Of a stretch of 7,577 nucleotides of DNA, positions 4,419 to 7,577 are shown piece by piece (position 1 is the stretch's first letter; each line of letters starts with the position of its first letter). Position numbers and translations under genes: made by a program. The notes under the pieces are model-generated. The model did not search any database, was not told the DNA's origin, and worked only from the letters and a program-made list of their open reading frames with translations. Origin of the DNA: Eudoraea sp. (GTDB taxonomy: Bacteria > Bacteroidota > Bacteroidia > Flavobacteriales > Flavobacteriaceae); assembly GCA_013041785.1 (NCBI GenBank), contig JABDRK010000400.1, positions 1 to 7,577 on the forward strand. Direction: 5' to 3'.

Positions 4419-5999
4419 ATGAAATACCACAGGTTACTTTTAGTACTGCTCCTGTTCTCTTTTGCATGCAGGACAGAGACCCCAAAAACTTCTTCCGAGG
4501 TGGATTTCTATACCACCGAATTTTTTAAAGAAGTGCAAACCCAGGCCATATTTAAGGATTCCAAGACCTTTCCCGATCTGGTCCCCCTGGCTCCCTATTC
4601 GGAAATTTTGGCCAAATATGAACTTGAGAAAGAGCAATCTAATTTTAACCTAAAGGCTTTTGTGTCGGATAATTTCAGTGATCAAAGTACTGCCTTCCTT
4701 TCTTTTGAAACAGACACTACCAGGAATATGTACGAGCATATCAGTAGTATATGGAGCAAGCTCACCCGAGGACCTGATGTAGTAATACCCTTTTCTTCAC
4801 GAATCCCGCTGCCGTATTCTTATGTGGTTCCTGGCGGACGCTTTAAAGAAATTTACTACTGGGATAGCTATTTCACCATGGAAGGACTCTTAGTAGATGG
4901 TAAGGTAGGCCTTGCCCGCGATATGGTTGCCAATTTTAGTCACCTGATCGATTCTATCGGGTTTATCCCCAATGGGACGCGTACCTATTATCTCACCCGG
5001 ACCCAGCCTCCTTTTTTCAGCCTGATGGTAGATGCCCTGGAACGCAGAGATAGTAGTGCCGCCGGGGAATTTTTTCACAGCCTGGTAAATGAGCATAATT
5101 TCTGGATGCGGGGACAGGACAGCATACCTGAGGGAAATGCGGGATACCGTTACCTGGCTCAGGTAGCAGATACCCTGATCTTAAATCGCTACTGGGATAT
5201 GGGAACCACACCCCGACCAGAAGCCTACAAAGAGGATTTGCATCTGGCAGCTGAGCTTCCTACGGAAGAAGAAAAAGAAGCGCTTTTTGTAAACCTGAGG
5301 GCCGCTGCCTCATCAGGATGGGATTTCAGTAGTCGTTGGTTTTTAGCGGAGGATTTTGCTTCCACGGCCACCTCCCGAATTGTGCCGGTTGACCTGAATT
5401 GCCTGATGTATTTTATGGAAATGGAAATCGCAGAAGGATACAACAGGCAGGGAGACAATGAATCTGAGCAGCTTTACCTGAACATGGCTTCCAAGCGGGC
5501 AGAGGCCATTCGGAGCTTGTTTTGGAATGACGATATGCAGTTCTTCCACGACTATCATATGGACTCAGGTTCCACCATGGGACAACTTACCCTGGCAGGC
5601 GCGTTTCCGCTCTATTTTAAACTGGCCACCCCGGAACAGGCCAAAGGAGTTCGGGATCATTTGATGACAGATTTTCTTCGGGATGGGGGCCTGCTCACCA
5701 CTTTGAAAGATTCGGGCCAGCAATGGGATGCACCCAATGGCTGGGCACCATTGCAATGGATAGCCGTAAAAGGACTACTCAATTACGGGTATGAGGAAGA
5801 GGCCAAGACGATAATGAAAAGATGGCTCGCCCTGAATGAACGCGTGTATGAAAACACAGGCAAAATGATGGAGAAATATAACGTTGAAGACGTTTCCCTA
5901 CTCTCCGGTGGGGGGGAATATGAAACGCAGGACGGATTTGGCTGGACCAATGGCGTAGCCCTGGGATTCCGCGATTTATTAGCGGAGCTGGAGGACTAA
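4419..5999 (+). CDS. treA: Alpha,alpha-trehalase (GH37), predicted lipoprotein
   Basis: This enzyme hydrolyses trehalose to two glucose molecules by the inverting mechanism of glycoside hydrolase family 37. The 526-residue protein is collinear with E. coli TreA/TreF. Both trehalase signatures are present: PGGRFKEIYYWDSY (138-151) and QWDAPNGWAP (435-444). The expected general acid is D302 in GWDFSSRW, and the general base is E485 in EKYNV; other family blocks are NGTRTYYLTRTQPP (185-198), TPRPE (264-268) and GGGEYETQDGFGWTNG (497-512). Hence it should be active. The N-terminus has a Leu-rich signal with a cysteine at 17 (FSFAC), suggesting a lipid anchor facing the periplasm or cell surface, unlike soluble E. 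coli TreA. This fits use of external trehalose. It follows the SnoaL-like gene by 32 bases. No trehalose transporter, SusC/D pair or regulator is in the window. The symbol reflects the exported location; automated annotation may call it treF. Confidence 0.96.
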   Translation: MKYHRLLLVLLLFSFACRTETPKTSSEVDFYTTEFFKEVQTQAIFKDSKTFPDLVPLAPYSEILAKYELEKEQSNFNLKAFVSDNFSDQSTAFLSFETDTTRNMYEHISSIWSKLTRGPDVVIPFSSRIPLPYSYVVPGGRFKEIYYWDSYFTMEGLLVDGKVGLARDMVANFSHLIDSIGFIPNGTRTYYLTRTQPPFFSLMVDALERRDSSAAGEFFHSLVNEHNFWMRGQDSIPEGNAGYRYLAQVADTLILNRYWDMGTTPRPEAYKEDLHLAAELPTEEEKEALFVNLRAAASSGWDFSSRWFLAEDFASTATSRIVPVDLNCLMYFMEMEIAEGYNRQGDNESEQLYLNMASKRAEAIRSLFWNDDMQFFHDYHMDSGSTMGQLTLAGAFPLYFKLATPEQAKGVRDHLMTDFLRDGGLLTTLKDSGQQWDAPNGWAPLQWIAVKGLLNYGYEEEAKTIMKRWLALNERVYENTGKMMEKYNVEDVSLLSGGGEYETQDGFGWTNGVALGFRDLLAELED

Positions 6000-6014
6000 G
6001 CTCCAAAAGCTAAA

Positions 6015-6719
6015 CTAATTCTTATTCTCCTCGGGACTTTGTTTCCTGGATTCCAGAGCCTGTTTGCTCAGGCTTGCCAGATTGAAATTGGGATCTATTG
6101 TCAGGGCCTCATCAATGGTGGAAATTGCCGTATCAATATTGTTGCGGTCCATATTATATATCGCCAGGCCTTTTAGGTGGATCAAGGCCGCTTTTAAAGG
6201 TACTTCGTAGGGTTGCTGCCGTTCGTAAAACGCATATTTCATATCGTCTTTTGCATTCGCAATACCATAGTCTATATTCGTGGTTGCCCCGGCGTTATCA
6301 CCCACCTGAATCTTTAAGTCGGCCAACTCATAGGCCAGATAAGCATTGGGATTTCTTTGGAAAAGAATTTCGAAATGTTCAATAGCCCTTTTAGGCTGAT
6401 TTAATGCCTTTAGGGATATGGCCTTCACCTGAACCGCGAGGTCAGAATCTGCTTCGTTCTTATCAATGCTTTGCAAGGTATTCAGCGCCTGAACATGCTG
6501 ATTACTATTGGTATATACATAAGCCAGGGTATCCCTTCTCTGCGTATTCGGGTCCAGCACATTCAAATGGGTGAGTGCGTTGATTACCCCATTGATATCG
6601 CCCTGGAGCCGCATCTGATTGTAAAAAGCTTCATAATGGGAAATCAACTCGCTTTTCGTCTGCGCCTGGGAGGTCAATCCCGCTAAAAAGAACACTAGAA
6701 ATAATAACCGCTTCATCAT
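6015..6719 (-). CDS. Exported TPR-repeat protein
   Basis: The 234-residue product starts with a signal peptide (MMKRLL, hydrophobic core, cleavage after SQAQ at about residue 20), so the repeats should lie in the periplasm. Helix-turn-helix units typical of tetratricopeptide repeats are seen at about 94-127 (with ALNQPKRAIEHFEILFQRNP), 126-156 and 176-212 (with IDTAISTIDEALTIDPNF); weaker units probably fill 30-90. TPR arrays bind other proteins, so this is likely a scaffold or assembly factor with an unknown partner. The end is charged and disordered (SPEENKN). Two adjacent ATG codons (6719 and 6716) could serve as start. Its stop faces the trehalase stop across 15 bases, so the genes are convergent. 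A -7-like box lies 20 bases upstream. Confidence 0.88.
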   Translation of the reverse strand: MMKRLLFLVFFLAGLTSQAQTKSELISHYEAFYNQMRLQGDINGVINALTHLNVLDPNTQRRDTLAYVYTNSNQHVQALNTLQSIDKNEADSDLAVQVKAISLKALNQPKRAIEHFEILFQRNPNAYLAYELADLKIQVGDNAGATTNIDYGIANAKDDMKYAFYERQQPYEVPLKAALIHLKGLAIYNMDRNNIDTAISTIDEALTIDPNFNLASLSKQALESRKQSPEENKN

Positions 6720-6738
6720 CCTAAATTTTAAAGTGGGC

Positions 6739-6746
6739 CAAAACTA
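6739..6746 (-). promoter_or_regulatory. Possible -7 promoter box for the TPR gene
   Basis: On the minus strand TAGTTTTG (6746 to 6739) matches the Bacteroidota TAnnTTTG -7 consensus exactly. It lies 19 bases before the first ATG at 6719, in the 97-base gap between this gene and the oxidoreductase gene. No good TTG/TTTG -33 box was seen at the usual distance, so support is partial. Confidence 0.35.
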
Positions 6747-6816
6747 AGATATTTTTTTGGGTAATGCGATAGCGAAACTCTTAAAAACTTCGGGCAGATG
6801 GTTAAAATTGAGAAGA

Positions 6817-7577
6817 TTAGTCCCTATTGGAACTGCTAATACCAGTTGTAAAAACATATCCTTTTTCGACTAATTGAGCAGAGATGACTTTCTTCCCTTC
6901 AACCTTATCTGTTTGCAGATATTCAGGTACAGCCAATCCCAACTTCTTGCACTCGGAAGTATAGTAATCCTTTTTTAACGGATATTCCGGGTAGACTGCA
7001 TTAAATACCATATTCCACCATCCGTGTTGAAGTACGGCAGTGAGGATATGCAGGCAATCATCAAGATGGATCAGGTTTACGGGCTGGTTACCGTTTTTTA
7101 ATCCTTTCCTGCCAGATAGTTGTCTGGCCGGATGTCTTCCCGGCCCGATCAGGCCCCCAAAACGCACTATCGCGGTATCTAAGCTGTCATCTGTTACAAA
7201 TAGCTGTTCTGCCTCCAGCAATTGCCTGCCACTTTCTGTACTGGGTTGAGGGGTCGTAGTTTCTCGTATTTCCCCTGATAGGTTTCCGTAAACCGAGGTG
7301 CTGCTCACAAAAATCACACGATTTACAACCGACTCCTGCAATCGGGATTTAAGGCGTTTCATTTTAGCTACATAATTTCCAGACTCGGATTTTCTCAGAC
7401 CCGGGGTGATATTTACAATCAGCACATCCATGCCCTCCAAAAAGGTATCCAGAGGTCCGTCGATTTCTTGTTCTTTGATTGTGATCAGGAAGGGGGAGAC
7501 CCCCTTGGATTTCAAATCTGTCAATCGGGAGGCGGTGGAAGTGGTTCCCTTTACACTATAGCCGAGTTTTAATAAGA
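6817..7577 (-). CDS. Atypical SDR NAD(P)-dependent oxidoreductase, YeeZ-like, N-terminus cut by window edge
   Basis: The frame is open from the stop at 6817 to the right edge, with 252 complete codons visible. It continues upstream of the first internal start-like codon (TTG at 7524) with LLKLGYSVKGTTST, the normal stretch after the first Rossmann helix, so the true start and the GxxGxxG nucleotide-binding motif lie beyond 7577. Visible SDR landmarks are MDVLIVNITPG, VIFVSSTSVYG (strand 5 with catalytic-type Ser/Thr), VRFGGLIGPGRHP and NLIHLDDCLHIL. This pattern matches the atypical SDR group that includes E. coli YeeZ. The canonical YxxxK pair is absent: the aligned region reads TESGRQLLEAE, as is usual for this subgroup. 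Substrate unknown. It is upstream of the TPR gene on the same strand with a 97-base gap. Confidence 0.85.
   Translation of the reverse strand, partial: LLKLGYSVKGTTSTASRLTDLKSKGVSPFLITIKEQEIDGPLDTFLEGMDVLIVNITPGLRKSESGNYVAKMKRLKSRLQESVVNRVIFVSSTSVYGNLSGEIRETTTPQPSTESGRQLLEAEQLFVTDDSLDTAIVRFGGLIGPGRHPARQLSGRKGLKNGNQPVNLIHLDDCLHILTAVLQHGWWNMVFNAVYPEYPLKKDYYTSECKKLGLAVPEYLQTDKVEGKKVISAQLVEKGYVFTTGISSSNRD

Noticed and set aside
5984..6004. GGAGCT/AGCTCC 6-bp dyad between the trehalase and TPR genes as a terminator
   Set aside because: It has a 9-base loop, overlaps the trehalase stop, and lacks a T tract on either strand.

Overview
The window looks like chromosomal DNA of a member of the Bacteroidota, most likely a marine-type Flavobacteriaceae. 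The reasons are: initiation regions without clear Shine-Dalgarno sequences, AT-rich boxes resembling the Bacteroidota promoter (-33 TTG/TTTG, -7 TAnnTTTG), signal peptides ending in SAQ/QAQ, an SDR-type L-threonine dehydrogenase of the kind described from Flavobacterium, and small lipoproteins. The genus cannot be fixed from the sequence. No mobile element, CRISPR array, tRNA or rRNA was seen.

Layout, left to right. Positions 1-400 hold no gene but contain several possible hairpins, including a nested one (229-277) and a terminator-like one (285-324). A 64-residue membrane protein (401-595) follows. Next come moaE and moaC (683-1561), two enzymes of molybdenum cofactor synthesis that act at the second and first steps of the pathway. 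Converging on moaC from the minus strand, with 3 bases between stop codons, is a two-gene run: an SDR-type threonine dehydrogenase (3269 down to 2328) and a secreted protein built of two similar halves (2287 down to 1565). A perfect 7-bp hairpin sits 3 bases before the start of the secreted-protein gene.

From a divergent promoter region (3270-3401) a plus-strand cluster runs to 5999: a helical lipoprotein, an exported SnoaL/NTF2-like protein whose start overlaps the lipoprotein stop by 8 bases, and a complete GH37 trehalase predicted to be a lipoprotein. All three carry export signals. They probably form a cell-envelope unit around trehalose cleavage, though only the trehalase has a clear function.

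The right end is on the minus strand: an exported TPR protein (6719 down to 6015), which converges on the trehalase gene, and an atypical SDR oxidoreductase (6817 to the window edge) whose N-terminal end is outside the window.

Most of the window is ordinary flavobacterial housekeeping and envelope content. The parts that known families do not explain are the structured left intergenic region, the hairpin at 2291-2307, and the two uncharacterised partners of the trehalase.
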